Of a stretch of 64,000 nucleotides of DNA, positions 1 through 10,105 are shown in pieces (the stretch's first letter is position 1; each line of letters starts with the position of its first letter). Source of the DNA: Rhizobium sp. L1K21 (GTDB lineage Bacteria; Pseudomonadota; Alphaproteobacteria; Rhizobiales; Rhizobiaceae); assembly GCF_024055895.1 (NCBI RefSeq), contig NZ_JAMXLE010000001.1, positions 1,674,001 through 1,738,000 on the forward strand, in the 5' to 3' direction. A program made the translations under genes and the position numbers. The notes under the pieces were generated by a model, which was given only the letters and a program-made list of their open reading frames with translations, was not told the DNA's origin and did not search any database.

Positions 1-1249
1 CCTCGTCCACCACCTCACGCAGCGTCACGAAGTCTCCGGACCGTTTGGACATCTTGACCGGCTCGCCGTTGCGGAAGAGTTTCACCAGCTGGCAAAGCAG
101 CACGGTCAGCCTTGCATCACCGCCCGACACCGCCTTGGCAACAGCTTCCAGGCGCTTCACATAGCCACCATGGTCAGCGCCGAGAATATAGATCATCTCG
201 GAGAAACCACGGTCGAACTTATCCTTGAAATAGGCAACATCGGCGGCAAAGTAGGTAAAGCTGCCATCCGACTTCATCAGCGGACGGTCCATATCGTCGC
301 CCACCTCGGTCGAGCGGAACAGGGTCTGCTCACGGTCTTCCCAGTCCTCCGGCACCTGGCCCTTGGGCGGCGGCAGCGTGCCTTTGTAGACATGCCCCTT
401 GTAGGTCAGGTCGTTGATCGCCGAGAGAATGCGCTTTCCACCATCCTGATGCAGCGTACGCTCGGAGAAGAAAACATCGTGGCTGACACCGAGGGCGGCC
501 AGATCATCACGGATCATCGCCATCATCGCGTCAATTGCGCGGTCTTTCAAAAGCGCGAGACGCTCTTCCTCCGGCATGGAGCGCAGTTTTGTGCCGAACT
601 CATCGGCCAGCGCCTTTCCAACGGGAACCAGATAATCGCCAGGATAGAGGCCTGGCGGAATCTCACCAACATCCTCGCCAAGCGCTTCGCGGTAGCGCAG
701 GTAAACCGAGCGCGCAAGAACATCGATCTGCGAGCCGGCATCATTGATGTAATACTCCTTCACGACCTCGTAGCCGCTGAAGGCCAGGAGATTGGCGAGC
801 GTGTCGCCCACCACTGCGCCACGGCAATGCCCGACATGCATGGGGCCGGTGGGGTTGGCGGAGACGTATTCGACATTGATCTTTTTGCCCACGCCGATTT
901 TGGAGCGGCCGAACTCTTCACCGGCGTCAACCATCTTCACCAGCAGCTTCTGCCAATAAGCCTGGCCCAATCGGATATTGATGAAGCCGGGGCCTGCGAC
1001 GGACACTTCCGCAATATCGCTGTCTGCTTCCAGGCCTTCGCAGATTATGGCGGCCAGCTCGCGCGGGTTTGTTCCAAGCGGCTTGGCCAGCACCATTGCC
1101 GCATTGGTGGCGACATCGCCATGGGCGGGGTCGCGCGGCGGTTCAACCGTGAGGCGGGAAAGATCGATGTCACCGCCCTGCTCTTTTACGATATCAAGCG
1201 ACTGTATTACGTCTTTTATTCTTGTTTCAAAGTCGGTGAAAAGGTTCAT
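1..1249 (-). CDS. argS: Arginyl-tRNA synthetase, 3' end outside the window
   Basis: Class I aminoacyl-tRNA synthetase charging tRNA-Arg in the cytoplasm. The minus-strand frame opens at an ATG at 1249 and stays open to the window edge, giving about 416 residues of a family that usually has 550-590, so the C-terminal anticodon-binding part is cut off by the window. The HIGH-type signature reads HVGH and is preceded by NPTGPM, the usual ArgS context, near nt 840. The N-terminal region ([14 protein letters not shown]) and the AGPGFINIR segment match the ArgS additional domain. The dgt-like gene lies 73 bp upstream on the same strand, so the two may be cotranscribed. Confidence 0.95.
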   Translation of the reverse strand, partial: MNLFTDFETRIKDVIQSLDIVKEQGGDIDLSRLTVEPPRDPAHGDVATNAAMVLAKPLGTNPRELAAIICEGLEADSDIAEVSVAGPGFINIRLGQAYWQKLLVKMVDAGEEFGRSKIGVGKKINVEYVSANPTGPMHVGHCRGAVVGDTLANLLAFSGYEVVKEYYINDAGSQIDVLARSVYLRYREALGEDVGEIPPGLYPGDYLVPVGKALADEFGTKLRSMPEEERLALLKDRAIDAMMAMIRDDLAALGVSHDVFFSERTLHQDGGKRILSAINDLTYKGHVYKGTLPPPKGQVPEDWEDREQTLFRSTEVGDDMDRPLMKSDGSFTYFAADVAYFKDKFDRGFSEMIYILGADHGGYVKRLEAVAKAVSGGDARLTVLLCQLVKLFRNGEPVKMSKRSGDFVTLREVVDE

Positions 1250-1322
1250 ATCATCCAGTCCTGCGGCAGGCTCCAGGCCCCGCGCAAATGGCAGTCCAGC
1301 CCATATTTTCGTTGGCCGCTGC

Positions 1323-2540
1323 CTATCTCAATTCAGGTGTGTGGTCAAATATCTGCTTGTGGGTGGAAATCGCAAAAGTATCCGTCATTCCGGCAATATA
1401 ATCGGCGACCTGGCGGGCTCTGGCGCTTGTGGGAAGCTCCGAGATGCGGTCGAACCAATGGTGTTTGCGCATCAGTGTCGGATCGTTCATGAATGCCTCG
1501 AAAAGGTCCTTCACCATCTGTGCGGCGTCAGAGCGTATCTGCATGATATGCGGATGACGGTAGATGCGCGAAAACAGCATCTTCTTGATCGCCTTGTCGG
1601 TTTTCGACATTTCCTGAGAAAACTCGATCATGGTCACGCCGGCACTGCGAATGTCATCCGCCGATTGCGGCTGCACCTGATCAAGGCGCTTTTGGGCCAC
1701 GCCGATAACATCCTCAATCATCCGGGTGATCTGCCGCCGCATCATTTCGTGCGTCAGGCGTGACGGGTCAAGCCCGGGATAAAGGTCCAGAACCTCGCGG
1801 TGGAGATCGGCCAGAAACGGCACTTCATCCAGCATGTCGAAGGTCAGATAACCTGAGCGCAGGCCGTCATCAATATCGTGCGTATTGTAGGCGATATCGT
1901 CTGCAATGGCAGCAACTTGCGCCTCCAAGCTGGCGTAGCTTCCGATCTCCAGATCGTGGATCATGCAATAGTCGAGAATCGGTTGTGGAACGGGCCCTTT
2001 CCTGCCCTCACCTTTTTTATCCAGCAGCGGACCGTTGTGCTTGACGAGACCCTCGAGGCTTTCCCAGGTCAGATTAATACCATCAAATTCGGCGTATCGG
2101 CGCTCAAGCTTTGTCACGACCCGCAGCGACTGCGCATTGTGGTCGAAGCCGCCCCAGCCTTCCATCACTTCATGCAACGCGTCCTCGCCTGTATGGCCAA
2201 AAGGCGTGTGGCCAAAATCGTGAACCAGCGCAACGCCTTCGGCCAGATCTTCATCAAGCCGCATGGCGCGGGCCAGTGCGCGGGCAATCTGCGCCACCTC
2301 AATCGTATGGGTGAGCCGGGTACGATAGTGATCGCCGTCGCTGGCAATAAATACCTGCGTCTTGTGCTTCAGTCGACGGAAGGCGGTTGTATGCACGATA
2401 CGGTCGCGGTCACGCTGGAAATCCGAACGGGTCGGGCTCTCGCCTTCCGCGTAAAGCCGACCACGTGTTTTCCAGGGATCGGAGGCATAAACCGCCCGTT
2501 CGCCATAACCAAAGCCAAGTCTCTGTCTATCAAAATTCAT
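1323..2540 (-). CDS. dgt: Deoxyguanosinetriphosphate triphosphohydrolase-like HD-domain protein
   Basis: Predicted dNTP triphosphohydrolase that cleaves dNTPs to the nucleoside and tripolyphosphate, lowering the dNTP pool. The 405-residue protein carries the HD metal-binding motif: an early histidine in RLTHTIEV, then [12 protein letters not shown], then a distal aspartate in [16 protein letters not shown]. The [12 protein letters not shown]-terminus is typical of the shorter alphaproteobacterial dgt-like family. I chose the ATG at 2540 because the longer open frame (to 2669) adds 43 residues unlike the family. It reads in the same direction as argS and is divergent from erpA, with 191 bp between them. 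Substrate preference cannot be read from sequence. Confidence 0.9.
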   Translation of the reverse strand: MNFDRQRLGFGYGERAVYASDPWKTRGRLYAEGESPTRSDFQRDRDRIVHTTAFRRLKHKTQVFIASDGDHYRTRLTHTIEVAQIARALARAMRLDEDLAEGVALVHDFGHTPFGHTGEDALHEVMEGWGGFDHNAQSLRVVTKLERRYAEFDGINLTWESLEGLVKHNGPLLDKKGEGRKGPVPQPILDYCMIHDLEIGSYASLEAQVAAIADDIAYNTHDIDDGLRSGYLTFDMLDEVPFLADLHREVLDLYPGLDPSRLTHEMMRRQITRMIEDVIGVAQKRLDQVQPQSADDIRSAGVTMIEFSQEMSKTDKAIKKMLFSRIYRHPHIMQIRSDAAQMVKDLFEAFMNDPTLMRKHHWFDRISELPTSARARQVADYIAGMTDTFAISTHKQIFDHTPELR

Positions 2541-2731
2541 GAATTTTTCTTGCGTGTTGTTGTCGGCATCTCTTAACACCAGATTGCACCGCTGAGACCA
2601 CATTTGAATGGCAACTGCGAATAATTTCTCTGATTTTGACGCCTTTGGACTTGAAATGCACCCGCTCACCGCTCAATTTCAGGCGATATTCATCAGACTC
2701 ACCGGATCTTGACCCCGGCTGGAGGAAGACA

Positions 2732-3064
2732 ATGAGTGAAAACAGCGTAACCATTACAGAAAGTGCCGCCAAGCGCATCGCCACGATCCTTGCCAGCGAG
2801 CCCGGCAAGACGGCTCTGAGAGTGTCGGTCGAAGGCGGCGGCTGTTCGGGCTTTTCCTACAAGTATGATCTTGTGGATGAAGAGGAAGCCGACGACCTGA
2901 TTCTCGAGCGGGATTCGGCCCGGGTTCTCATTGACCCGATGTCGCTCAATTTCATGGGTGGATCGCAAATCGACTTCGTCGACAACCTGCTCGGACAGTC
3001 CTTTCAGATCAATAATCCCAATGCGGTGGCCAATTGCGGCTGCGGCACCAGTTTCTCAATCTGA
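2732..3064 (+). CDS. erpA: Iron-sulfur cluster insertion protein, A-type carrier
   Basis: A-type Fe-S carrier of the HesB/IscA/ErpA family (110 residues) that delivers clusters to apo-proteins. The three conserved cysteines are present: one in GGGCSGFSY and two in the C-terminal NCGCGTSF. The start at 2732 is fixed by a strong GGAGGA at 2721-2726; an in-frame extension upstream to 2636 has no such site. It is a single-gene unit closed by the hairpin terminator at 3100-3119. The name erpA rather than iscA or sufA rests on overall resemblance and on the absence of isc/suf neighbours. Confidence 0.92.
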   Translation: MSENSVTITESAAKRIATILASEPGKTALRVSVEGGGCSGFSYKYDLVDEEEADDLILERDSARVLIDPMSLNFMGGSQIDFVDNLLGQSFQINNPNAVANCGCGTSFSI

Positions 3065-3099
3065 TCGACTCCAAACAACAGCTTTGCCGTACAAGAATT

Positions 3100-3126
3100 C
3101 AGGCGGGTTTCCCCGCCTGATTGTGT
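3100..3126 (+). terminator. Rho-independent terminator after erpA
   Basis: Perfect 8-bp stem CAGGCGGG/CCCGCCTG (3100-3107 and 3112-3119) with a 4-nt loop, followed by a T-rich stretch (ATTGTGTTTT). It lies between the convergent erpA and purine permease genes. Confidence 0.8.
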
Positions 3127-3127
3127 T

Positions 3128-4477
3128 TTACGCGCTCTTTTCTTCGGGAAGAACCAGCGACAGGATAATGGCGCTCAAGCCGGAAAGCGTGATCGGTGTT
3201 GCAAATACCTGCTGAACGACGGTCGGAAGGCCTTTCACAGCATCCGGCACCAGCGTCACACCAAGACCGAGGCCAAAGGAAATGGCCATGATGTAGACCT
3301 TGCGTTTGTCGATCTCCTGCGTTGCCAGGATACGGATCCCGGCAACGGCAATCGTGCCAAACAGCACCAGTGTTGCCCCGCCGAGAACCGGCTTTGGTAT
3401 CAGCGTGAATACACCGCCGATAATGGGGAAGAAGCCCAGAATCACCAGAATGGCTGCGATATAGAGCCCGACATGGCGGCTGGCGACCCCGGTCAACTGG
3501 ATAACACCGTTGTTCTGGCTAAAGGTCGTATTCGGGAAGGTGTTGAAAATCGCGGCCAGCCCTGAATTGATGCCGTCGGCCAAAACACCGCCTTTGATGC
3601 GGCGCAGGTAGACCTCGCCCTCAACCGGTTCACCGGATACAACGGAGTTCGCCGTCAGGTCTCCGGTCGTCTCGATCGCCGTGATCAGGTAGATGAAGGC
3701 GATTGGCAGAAACAGGCCGAGGTCGAAGCTGAAGCCATATTTGAATGGTATCGGCAGCGCGAAAATCGGCTGCGTGCCGAGGCTTGAAAAGTTCACCTTT
3801 CCAAGCGCTGCCGCGACGATGAATCCTGCCACAAGGCCCAGCATGATGGCCGCAATGCGCAACATCGGATTCTTCTGGAAGGTAAATGCCAGAATCACAA
3901 CCACCACGATCGCGCCGAGGGCAAGGTTGACCGGACTTCCAAGGTCTTCTGCACCCACACCTCCGGCAAAATCGGTGAAGCCGACCTTGACGAGACTGAG
4001 ACCGATGATCGTGATCACGATGCCTGTGACGGTCGGTGTAATGATCCGGTCAAGCTTGGTGATGAACTGGCTGAGAATGACCTCAACAAGGCAACCCACG
4101 AGGCAAACGCCAAAGATCATGGCCAGAATGTCTTCCGGTGTACCGCCTTCAGCCTTCACGCCAAAACCTGCAGCCAAGATGGCCCCCAGAAATGCAAAGC
4201 TGGTTCCCTGGACACTCAAGAGGCCTGAGCCGACCGGCCCGATGCGCCGGCTCTGGATGAACGTCGCCACACCTGAAACGAAAAGCGACATCGAAATCAG
4301 ATAGGGTACATGTTCGCCCAGTCCCAAAACACCCCCGATGACGAGAGACGGCGTGACGATGCCCACGATGCTGGCCAGAACGTGCTGGAATGCGGCCAGG
4401 ACCGCCGGACCCGGCGACGGTTTGTCCGTCAATTTATAGACCATACCGGTCGATGCGCTGCTTGCTGGTTCGCTCAT
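3128..4477 (-). CDS. NCS2-family purine (xanthine/uric acid) permease
   Basis: Inner-membrane nucleobase:cation symporter of the NCS2 (UraA/XanQ/PbuX) family, 449 residues, many hydrophobic segments. The family signature QNxGxxxxTxxxSR is seen as QNNGVIQLTGVASR, and the central ITAIETTGDLTANS stretch is typical of the xanthine/urate branch. The start at 4477 has an AGGGGA ribosome-binding site; the longer frame to 4609 adds a cysteine-rich tail with no support. It sits alone between erpA and xthA. No purine riboswitch is recognisable upstream. Whether it carries xanthine, urate or another purine cannot be decided here. Confidence 0.88.
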   Translation of the reverse strand: MSEPASSASTGMVYKLTDKPSPGPAVLAAFQHVLASIVGIVTPSLVIGGVLGLGEHVPYLISMSLFVSGVATFIQSRRIGPVGSGLLSVQGTSFAFLGAILAAGFGVKAEGGTPEDILAMIFGVCLVGCLVEVILSQFITKLDRIITPTVTGIVITIIGLSLVKVGFTDFAGGVGAEDLGSPVNLALGAIVVVVILAFTFQKNPMLRIAAIMLGLVAGFIVAAALGKVNFSSLGTQPIFALPIPFKYGFSFDLGLFLPIAFIYLITAIETTGDLTANSVVSGEPVEGEVYLRRIKGGVLADGINSGLAAIFNTFPNTTFSQNNGVIQLTGVASRHVGLYIAAILVILGFFPIIGGVFTLIPKPVLGGATLVLFGTIAVAGIRILATQEIDKRKVYIMAISFGLGLGVTLVPDAVKGLPTVVQQVFATPITLSGLSAIILSLVLPEEKSA

Positions 4478-4701
4478 TCTGTTGTCCCCTGTTGATGGAA
4501 GAAAAGCGCAGCCAATCTCGTTTAAGTCCCCGTCAGCCTGTCGCCCAAAATATATGCAAGCACATTGTTTGTTCATGCACAAGAATGTCTGTGCAATTCC
4601 AACACCCATTCAATGCCGTAGGCGGTCGCCGGCTTGCCTTCCCATTTCAAAGCGTCGATAAGTTGGGGCAGAGGAAATATGCGCTGACCGATTGGGCCAA
4701 A

Positions 4702-5490
4702 ATGAAAATCGTCACCTGGAACATCAATGGCGTTCGCGCCCGGATCGAAAATCTGCTCACGTGGCTGAAGGAATCCGACCCGGACATCGTTTGCCTTCAG
4801 GAGATCAAGTCCCAGGACGAGAATTTCCCCCGTGCGGCAATTGAAGACGCCGGCTATCACGTCGAGACACATGGGCAGAAGGGCTTCAACGGCGTTGCTC
4901 TTCTCTCCAAGATCAAACCCGATGAAATCAATCGCGGCCTGCCAGGCGATGATGGTGACGAACAGGCACGCTTCATCGAAGGCATCTACTCTGTCGAAAA
5001 TGGAGTGGTGCGGGTCTGCTCGCTCTATCTGCCGAACGGAAATCCGCCCGACGATCCGGTCAAATATCCCTATAAGCTCAATTGGATGGAGCGGCTTCGC
5101 AGTTTCGCGGAAGAGCGCCTAACGTTAGAGGAACCTCTTATCCTCGCGGGAGACTATAACGTGATTCCCGAGCCGCATGACTGCCATGATCCGGCTGTCT
5201 GGGCGGGTGATGCGCTGTTCCTGCCCAAAACACGGCATTCGTTTCGACGGCTTGAAAACCTCGGCCTCACGGATGCGCTGAGAGCCTCCAGCGACGCCGT
5301 GCCTGTCTACACGTTCTGGGATTATCAGGCTGGCGCATGGCAGAAGAATAATGGCATCCGCATCGACCACCTCATGCTTTCGCCCGAAGCGGCGGACCGG
5401 CTGCAATCGGTCGCCGTTGAAAAGCATGTGCGTGCCTGGGAAAAGCCATCGGACCACGTGCCGGTGGCGGGCTATTTCAATTTCGGTTGA
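4702..5490 (+). CDS. xthA: Exodeoxyribonuclease III (AP endonuclease)
   Basis: DNA repair enzyme with AP-endonuclease and 3'-exonuclease activity, 262 residues, cytoplasmic. It begins MKIVTWNINGVRAR, a near-invariant Xth start whose asparagine binds metal. Other catalytic-site motifs are LQEIKS (metal-binding Glu), the LAGDYNVIP segment (Asp and Asn of the active site), GIRIDHLMLS and a final SDHVPV containing the catalytic Asp-His. The ORF is open to 4390, but the ATG at 4702 restores normal family length. It converges on exoR with a 41-bp gap. Confidence 0.95.
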   Translation: MKIVTWNINGVRARIENLLTWLKESDPDIVCLQEIKSQDENFPRAAIEDAGYHVETHGQKGFNGVALLSKIKPDEINRGLPGDDGDEQARFIEGIYSVENGVVRVCSLYLPNGNPPDDPVKYPYKLNWMERLRSFAEERLTLEEPLILAGDYNVIPEPHDCHDPAVWAGDALFLPKTRHSFRRLENLGLTDALRASSDAVPVYTFWDYQAGAWQKNNGIRIDHLMLSPEAADRLQSVAVEKHVRAWEKPSDHVPVAGYFNFG

Positions 5491-5531
5491 AACGTCAGTA
5501 CGAGATTGACGCGACGGACACGCGCGCCCGT

Positions 5532-6338
5532 TTACTGCGCCGATGCAAGGAAGGTCGGGTCGCTTGCCAGTGCCACGGCCCCGCGCCGTTCGTCTTCGCT
5601 GGCAACGGAAAACGCCTTTTCCTGCATCGCCGACATCCACTCGCAATCTTTTGGGCTGCAATGGTTCAGTGCGTTGGTCATGAATGCCAGCCCGCGCACG
5701 CGCTTGCCTTCCTGAAAGATCAGATTGCCGAACAGCGCCGTTGCGCCCATGTGGCCCTTCTTGCGCGCGAGGTTGAGCCACTTCTTGGCCTGTTGAACAT
5801 CGTCGCGGCCACCCTCGCCTGCCAATATCATCTGCGCCAGGCGAAATTGCGCCTCATCGTCGCCAAATGTCGAGGCCGCCTGAAAATAAAGCTGCCATGC
5901 AATCGAAAGGTCGGGCTTGACCGGGCTGTGGGCAATGCCATTTTTATAATAGTCAGCCAGCGATGTCAGCGCATTGCTGAAATAGCGGCCTTCCGCAGAC
6001 CCGGGCTCGACACCAGCGCGGGCGATCTGCGAGAAAATCTTGAAGGCCTCGTAGTCGTCCTTCGATACGCCGTCACCGGAGGCGTACATTTTCGCAAGAG
6101 CCCATTGCGATGCGGTATGTCCTTGCTCAGCGGCATAGCGGTAAGCTTCCACCGCATCACTTTTCTGACCGGATTTATAGGCCTGATAACCGAACCGGAA
6201 AAGAACGCCGGGACCGGAGTCCTTGCTCACGCCCGCATTGGGGTCAAAGGCCGAACAATTTGATGCTGTGGACGCCAATATGGCAGCAGCAAGCCCCGCA
6301 GATGCGAAGACACCGGCCCTAGACGCATATCCAAACAT
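5532..6338 (-). CDS. exoR: ExoR-like periplasmic Sel1-repeat regulator
   Basis: 268 residues, the same length as rhizobial ExoR, which binds the sensor kinase ExoS in the periplasm and restrains the ExoS/ChvI system (BvrS/BvrR in Brucella). An N-terminal signal peptide is visible (VFASAGLAAAILASTASNCSA), followed by about four or five Sel1/TPR-like repeats with the pattern A-x-x-x-G-x-x-x-A-x-x-x-L-x-x-x-Y, for example in AEQGHTASQWALAKMYASG and ARKKGHMGATALFGNLI. The gene is flanked by xthA (convergent) and valS (same strand, about 280 bp away), so it is probably transcribed alone. The role as an ExoR orthologue is an inference from length, signal peptide and repeats. Confidence 0.8.
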   Translation of the reverse strand: MFGYASRAGVFASAGLAAAILASTASNCSAFDPNAGVSKDSGPGVLFRFGYQAYKSGQKSDAVEAYRYAAEQGHTASQWALAKMYASGDGVSKDDYEAFKIFSQIARAGVEPGSAEGRYFSNALTSLADYYKNGIAHSPVKPDLSIAWQLYFQAASTFGDDEAQFRLAQMILAGEGGRDDVQQAKKWLNLARKKGHMGATALFGNLIFQEGKRVRGLAFMTNALNHCSPKDCEWMSAMQEKAFSVASEDERRGAVALASDPTFLASAQ

Positions 6339-6551
6339 GTTTTCTCACTTTTCTCCACTGCGCGGTCAGCCTCATGGCGACAGCGGCGCAGCACTTCTTT
6401 AATTTCTTGCGGGCACATCGCCCGTTTTCCATTGACCCAAACCTGCACCCGGTTTGTGGCGGGAAATGGACAATATCGCCGCTGGAAATATCCATAGCAG
6501 AAGAATGGAAATAAAGTGTTGCGGAATCGTCACGATCGCATCGCAAACGAA

Positions 6552-6578
6552 ATCCGGCACCTGCGGGAGATGCCGGAT
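6552..6578 (-). terminator. Hairpin downstream of valS, possible terminator
   Basis: 8-bp inverted repeat ATCCGGCA/TGCCGGAT with a short loop, about 40 bp past the valS stop. In the valS direction only a weak T-rich tract follows (TTCGTTTG), so termination is plausible but not certain. The rest of the gap up to exoR (6339-6618) shows no gene or clear promoter. Confidence 0.4.
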
Positions 6579-6618
6579 GTCAATTTTCGATTTCTGGAGG
6601 CGATGAGACGGTCGGTTT

Positions 6619-9546
6619 TCAGCCGGCTTCATTCACCCGTGCCAAAGCGGTCAGAAGGCTTGCTTTTTGCTGCTCGAGTTCATCCTTGCGTTCACGCTCG
6701 GCTTCAACCACTTCCGGCTTGGCATTGGCCACGAATTTCTCATTGGAAAGCTTGCCGTTGATCTTCGCCAGATCACCCTCCAACTTCGAAAGCGCCTTTT
6801 CAATGCGGGCTTTCTCAGCCGTCAGATCGATCAGGTTGCCGAGCGGCAGGCAGGCCGTTGCCTCACGCACCACCACCTGCGCCGCGCCCTTGGGCGCTGC
6901 CGAGGCCAAGCTGATTTCCTCAGTGCGCGCAAGCCGCTTGATGGCCGCATCATGGCGCTTGAGGCGTTCAGCCGTCAGCACATTCGCATTGACGACCACC
7001 AGGGGTGCGGTCGCCGCCGGCGGCACGTTCATTTCCGCACGCGCGGAACGAATGCCGGAAATGAGATCGATCAGCCAGTTGATTTCATCGGCTGACGCAT
7101 CGTCATCAAAGTCCGGGGTCGGCCAGTCGGCGTGGCAGAGCAGCGACTTGCGCTCGGTGCCTTCGGCTGCCGTGCGCGCCCAAAGCTCTTCCGTCATGAA
7201 CGGCATAAAGGGATGAAGCAACTTGTAGGTTTCTTCCAGCACATAAGCGGCAGTCGCCTGTGCTTCCTTCTTGGCGCCTTCGTCATCGCCGTTGAACACA
7301 GGCTTCAGAAGTTCCAGATACCAGTCGCAGAACTGGTTCCATACAAATTTGTAAATCGTTCCCGCTGCATCATTGAAGCGATAAGCCTCAATGCTTGCCG
7401 TCACTTCTTTGGCGGTGCGCGAAAGTTCAGTCAAAATCCAGCGGTTGACGGTCTGTGTTGTCGTTTCGGGAAGGAAATGCGGATCGGCCTGAACACCGTT
7501 CATCTCCGCAAAGCGCGTCGCATTCCAGAGCTTGGTGCCGAAATTGCGGTAGCCCGCGATGCGCGCCGGATCGAGCTTCACGTCCCGGCCCTGAGCGGCC
7601 ATGATCGCCAGCGTGAAACGAAGCGCATCGGCACCGTATTCGTCGATCAGTTCCAGCGGGTCGATGACGTTGCCCTTGGACTTCGACATCTTCTGGCCGT
7701 TCTTGTCCCGCACCAGCGCATGGACATAGACCGTGTGGAACGGCTCGATGGGATTGCCTTCCTGATCTTCCATGAAGTGGAGGCCCATCATCATCATGCG
7801 GGCGACCCAGAAGAAGATGATATCGAAGCCGGTGATCAGTACATCCGTCTGATAATAGCGCGCCAGTTCCGGGGTCTCGTCCGGCCAACCGAGTGTGGAG
7901 AAAGGCCAGAGTGCAGACGAGAACCAGGTGTCGAGCACATCTTCATCGCGCGTGAGAATTTCACCCGGCTTGAAGTCTTCGAGCTTTTCCTCCACCCAGG
8001 CCTTCCACGGGCCTTCATGGGAAATATAGTGCTGGATGGCCGCATGCAGGGCTGCTTCTTCGTCCTTTTCAACGAAAACCTGGCCGTCGGGGCCATACCA
8101 TGCCGGAATCTGATGGCCCCACCAGAGCTGGCGCGAAATGCACCAGGGCTCGATGTTTTCCATCCATTCGAAATAGGTCTTTTCCCAGTTTTTCGGCACG
8201 AAATTGGTGCGGCCTTCGCGCACAGATTCGATGGCCGGCTGGGCCAGCGTCTTGGCGTCGGCGAACCACTGGTCCGTCAGCATCGGCTCGATAACCACGT
8301 GCGAGCGGTCGCCGAAGGGCTGCATGATCTTCTTGTTTTCGACGAAGGGAACCTCGTTGCCGTCCTCGTCCTTCACCGTAACGGCAAGGCCTTCAGCATT
8401 GATTGCCGCGACAATTTTCTGGCGGGCCTCGAAACGATCAAGCCCACGATATTCTTCCGGCACGAGATTGATGGCATCAACCTCCTCCTCGCTTGGCAGC
8501 TCGCCACCCTTTGCGATTTCGACCGCCTTGGCTGCACATTCTGCATAGGGCGCGCCATCGTCGCGCATCGCCGCCTTCACGTCCATCAGACGATAGAGCG
8601 GAATGTGATTGCGCTTGGCAACCTGATAGTCGTTGAAATCATGCGCGCCCGTGATCTTGACCGCACCCGAACCGAATGTGGGGTCCGGATACTCGTCCGT
8701 GATGATCGGGATCAGGCGGCGATGTTCTTTCGGGCCGACCGGAATTTCGCAGAGCTTGCCAACAATGGCTGCATAACGCTCATCGGACGGATGAACGGCA
8801 ACCGCGCCATCGCCCAGCATGGTTTCGGGTCGCGTGGTCGCGATGGAAATATAGTTGCGCTCCTCGGAAAACGTGACGTTGCCGTCTTCGTCCTTTTCGA
8901 CATAGGTGTATGTCTCGCCGCCGGCCAGCGGATATTTGAAATGCCACATATGGCCATCAACTTCGGTATTCTCGACTTCGAGATCGGAAATCGCCGTTTC
9001 GAATTTGGGATCCCAGTTGACCAGCCGCTTGCCGCGATAAATCAGGCCTTCCTTGTAGAGCGTGACGAAGACTTCGATTACGGCCTTGGAGAGCCCCTCA
9101 TCCATGGTGAAGCGTTCGCGCGACCAGTCGCACGAGGCACCGAGGCGCTTCAACTGGTTGAAGATCAGCCCGCCGGATTCTTCCTTCCAGGTCCAGACTT
9201 TCTCGATGAAGGCGTCGCGGCCTATTTCGCGGCGACCGAGCTCCTGGCGCTCGGCCATCTGACGCTCGACCACCATCTGGGTCGCAATGCCTGCATGGTC
9301 CATGCCCGGCTGCCACAGAACGTCCTTGCCGCGCATGCGCTCAAAACGCACCAGAATGTCCTGCAGCGTATTGTTCAGCGCGTGACCCATGTGCAGCGAG
9401 CCGGTCACATTCGGCGGCGGGATCACAATGCAGAAACTGTCCTCGCCCGGCTTGGCGTTCGCGCCAGCACGGAATGCGTCTGCCTCATCCCATTTCTTGG
9501 CGATTTCCGGCTCAACGGCGGCAGAATCATAGGTTTTATCAAGCAT
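6619..9546 (-). CDS. valS: Valyl-tRNA synthetase
   Basis: Class Ia aminoacyl-tRNA synthetase charging tRNA-Val, with an editing (CP1) domain; 975 residues. The HIGH motif appears as HMGH at residues 52-55 after PPPNVTGSL, and KMSKS at about 619-623 in GQKMSKSKGN. The editing domain segment TTRPETMLGD and the CP1 motif GAHDFNDYQV are present. The C-terminal coiled-coil arm (about 900-975, EKARIEKALSKLEGDL onward) is typical of ValS. The start at 9546 (MLDKTYDS) was preferred over the longer frame to 9621. A large open frame on the opposite strand is a codon-bias shadow. Confidence 0.97.
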   Translation of the reverse strand: MLDKTYDSAAVEPEIAKKWDEADAFRAGANAKPGEDSFCIVIPPPNVTGSLHMGHALNNTLQDILVRFERMRGKDVLWQPGMDHAGIATQMVVERQMAERQELGRREIGRDAFIEKVWTWKEESGGLIFNQLKRLGASCDWSRERFTMDEGLSKAVIEVFVTLYKEGLIYRGKRLVNWDPKFETAISDLEVENTEVDGHMWHFKYPLAGGETYTYVEKDEDGNVTFSEERNYISIATTRPETMLGDGAVAVHPSDERYAAIVGKLCEIPVGPKEHRRLIPIITDEYPDPTFGSGAVKITGAHDFNDYQVAKRNHIPLYRLMDVKAAMRDDGAPYAECAAKAVEIAKGGELPSEEEVDAINLVPEEYRGLDRFEARQKIVAAINAEGLAVTVKDEDGNEVPFVENKKIMQPFGDRSHVVIEPMLTDQWFADAKTLAQPAIESVREGRTNFVPKNWEKTYFEWMENIEPWCISRQLWWGHQIPAWYGPDGQVFVEKDEEAALHAAIQHYISHEGPWKAWVEEKLEDFKPGEILTRDEDVLDTWFSSALWPFSTLGWPDETPELARYYQTDVLITGFDIIFFWVARMMMMGLHFMEDQEGNPIEPFHTVYVHALVRDKNGQKMSKSKGNVIDPLELIDEYGADALRFTLAIMAAQGRDVKLDPARIAGYRNFGTKLWNATRFAEMNGVQADPHFLPETTTQTVNRWILTELSRTAKEVTASIEAYRFNDAAGTIYKFVWNQFCDWYLELLKPVFNGDDEGAKKEAQATAAYVLEETYKLLHPFMPFMTEELWARTAAEGTERKSLLCHADWPTPDFDDDASADEINWLIDLISGIRSARAEMNVPPAATAPLVVVNANVLTAERLKRHDAAIKRLARTEEISLASAAPKGAAQVVVREATACLPLGNLIDLTAEKARIEKALSKLEGDLAKINGKLSNEKFVANAKPEVVEAERERKDELEQQKASLLTALARVNEAG

Positions 9547-9676
9547 TGTGTGACCAGCTTTTTTCGAGAGAAAACAACAGGCGGCTTGTAAACCGGATGG
9601 GGCGGGGTAAGTCAACAGCAAAGCCGCCCCGCATATCGTCGCGGAGCGGTTTGCCGATCTCGGCAGGCGTTAAAAA

Positions 9677-10105
9677 TCAACCGGCGATATAGGCCTTGAT
9701 CTGCTCTGCTTCCATTTCCATCCGGGCAATATGGGCTTTCACCGCATCACCGATCGAGATGATGCCACCGAGTTTGCCGTCCGTTTCAACCGGCAGGTGG
9801 CGAATTTTGCGGCTGTTCATCACCTGCATCACCTCTTCCACCGTCATGTCTTCCGTGCAACGGTAGACATTTGTCACCATGGCCGAAGATACAGGCCGGT
9901 CGAGGCACTCCGCGCCATGGCGGCCGATTGCGGTGACGATATCACGCTCGGACAGGATGCCCTTGATGCTTTTCTGATCGTCGGAAATGACGACGACACC
10001 GATGCGATTTTCATAAAGATGGCGGGCTGCCGTTCTCAGCGTGATTTCCGGATCAACCGTCACCACGTTGCGCCCTTTCAGATCAAGGATGGTTTTTACT
10101 GACAT
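9677..10105 (-). CDS. Tandem CBS-domain protein
   Basis: 142-residue cytoplasmic protein made almost entirely of two CBS motifs (a Bateman module), which usually bind adenine nucleotides. Repeat one is roughly residues 8-65 (VTVDPEITLRTAARHL ... IKGILSERDIV) and repeat two about 75-130 (YRCTEDMTVEEVMQVM ... GIISIGDAV). The start at 10105 has a strong AGGAGG; the frame continues upstream to 10249 without one. No catalytic domain is attached, so it is probably a small nucleotide or redox sensor; its partner is unknown. It lies between valS and the ATP12 gene without an obvious operon link. Confidence 0.85.
   Translation of the reverse strand: MSVKTILDLKGRNVVTVDPEITLRTAARHLYENRIGVVVISDDQKSIKGILSERDIVTAIGRHGAECLDRPVSSAMVTNVYRCTEDMTVEEVMQVMNSRKIRHLPVETDGKLGGIISIGDAVKAHIARMEMEAEQIKAYIAG

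Noticed and set aside
4478-4701. Purine riboswitch upstream of the NCS2 permease
   Set aside because: No aptamer-like three-way junction was recognisable and the gap is short and shared with xthA.
7132-9591. An 819-codon open frame on the plus strand opposite valS
   Set aside because: It is an antisense shadow of a GC-rich coding sequence; it has no ribosome-binding site or family resemblance, whereas valS carries all expected motifs.
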